32,664 nt of DNA, taken from contig CANETC010000017.1 of assembly GCA_947441055.1 (NCBI GenBank), positions 1-32,664 of the forward strand, in the 5' to 3' direction. This DNA is from Cytophagaceae bacterium. GTDB lineage: Bacteria > Bacteroidota > Bacteroidia > Cytophagales > Flexibacteraceae. The notes under the pieces are model-generated. The model made no database searches. It had not been told where the DNA came from and worked only from the letters and a program-made list of their open reading frames with translations. The translations under genes were made by a program, and so were the position numbers. Shown in pieces: positions 32,640 to 32,664 of the stretch; the stretch's first letter is position 1, and the number at the start of each line of letters is the position of its first letter.

Positions 32640-32664
32640 TGTAAACTTTTTTTAGGACGAGTCA
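32640..32664 (-). repeat. IS right terminal inverted repeat
   Basis: Read on the minus strand it starts TGACTCGTCCTAAAA and ends GTTTACA. It stops exactly at the window end. Confidence 0.9.

Larger units (their letters stand above)
31232..32664 (+). mobile_element. IS3-family insertion sequence, 1433 bp
   Basis: Terminal inverted repeats (31232-31256 and 32640-32664) match at 20 of 25 positions. They begin TG and end CA, with a shared core GTCCTAAAA and GTTTACA. The element carries orfA and orfB with a -1 frameshift heptamer between them, the standard IS3-family plan, and both frames are intact, so it looks active. Its left end interrupts the variable protein gene. The right end is the last base of the window, so the target-site duplication cannot be seen. 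Confidence 0.92.

Overview
The window is a 32.7 kb piece of a Bacteroidota chromosome. The evidence is type IX secretion (T9SS) sorting domains on secreted proteins, Bacteroidota-restricted families (DUF4290, a DUF7935-like protein), MurA with Asp in place of the usual catalytic Cys, and repeated matches to the Bacteroidota promoter (TTG about 17-22 bp ahead of TAnnTTTG) just upstream of genes. Genus cannot be set from the sequence. Most of the window is ordinary core genome; the right end is accessory.

Left part (1-5.6 kb): the 3' end of a two-domain 3-hydroxyacyl-CoA dehydrogenase, then a plus-strand run of a DUF4290 protein, murA and a small 2-TM/beta-rich protein that looks like the CBASS effector Cap15 but has no cyclase beside it. 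Facing it is a secreted S8 protease with a T9SS tail. Then (5.6-10.7 kb, minus strand) come a rhodanese, a secreted endonuclease/exonuclease/phosphatase-fold protein, a 1003-residue membrane TPR protein and a small membrane-anchored protein. A HesB/IscA-like protein with a single Cys diverges from that group.

Middle (11.2-21.5 kb): a 1203-residue T9SS cargo protein with three tandem ~106-residue Cys-containing repeats ends in a strong terminator and is followed by a short secreted paralogue of its C-terminal part. Next are a membrane protein, a secreted TPR protein and a likely sixA-merR-ftcD operon (histidine degradation). A small lipoprotein diverges from sixA.

21.5-29.4 kb: Hsp20, a CNNM/CorC membrane protein abutting hslV, a tiny membrane protein, truA (probable TTG start), a TPR protein, the K+ transporter kup, tRNA-Arg(ACG) with encoded CCA, and an ECF sigma factor overlapping a small acidic protein.

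Right end (29.7-32.66 kb): a RelE/ParE-type toxin-antitoxin pair, then two parts of a diversity-generating retroelement (DGR): an Avd four-helix-bundle protein and the C-terminal, C-type-lectin-like part of a variable protein. Its last ~120 bp have the codon pattern left by adenine-directed mutagenesis. The variable protein is cut at its 5' side by an IS3-family element (31232-32664) with 20/25-matching terminal inverted repeats, a -1 frameshift heptamer between orfA and orfB, and a right end that coincides with the last base of the window. No template repeat or reverse transcriptase is visible. This broken or trans-served DGR target is the most interesting item here.
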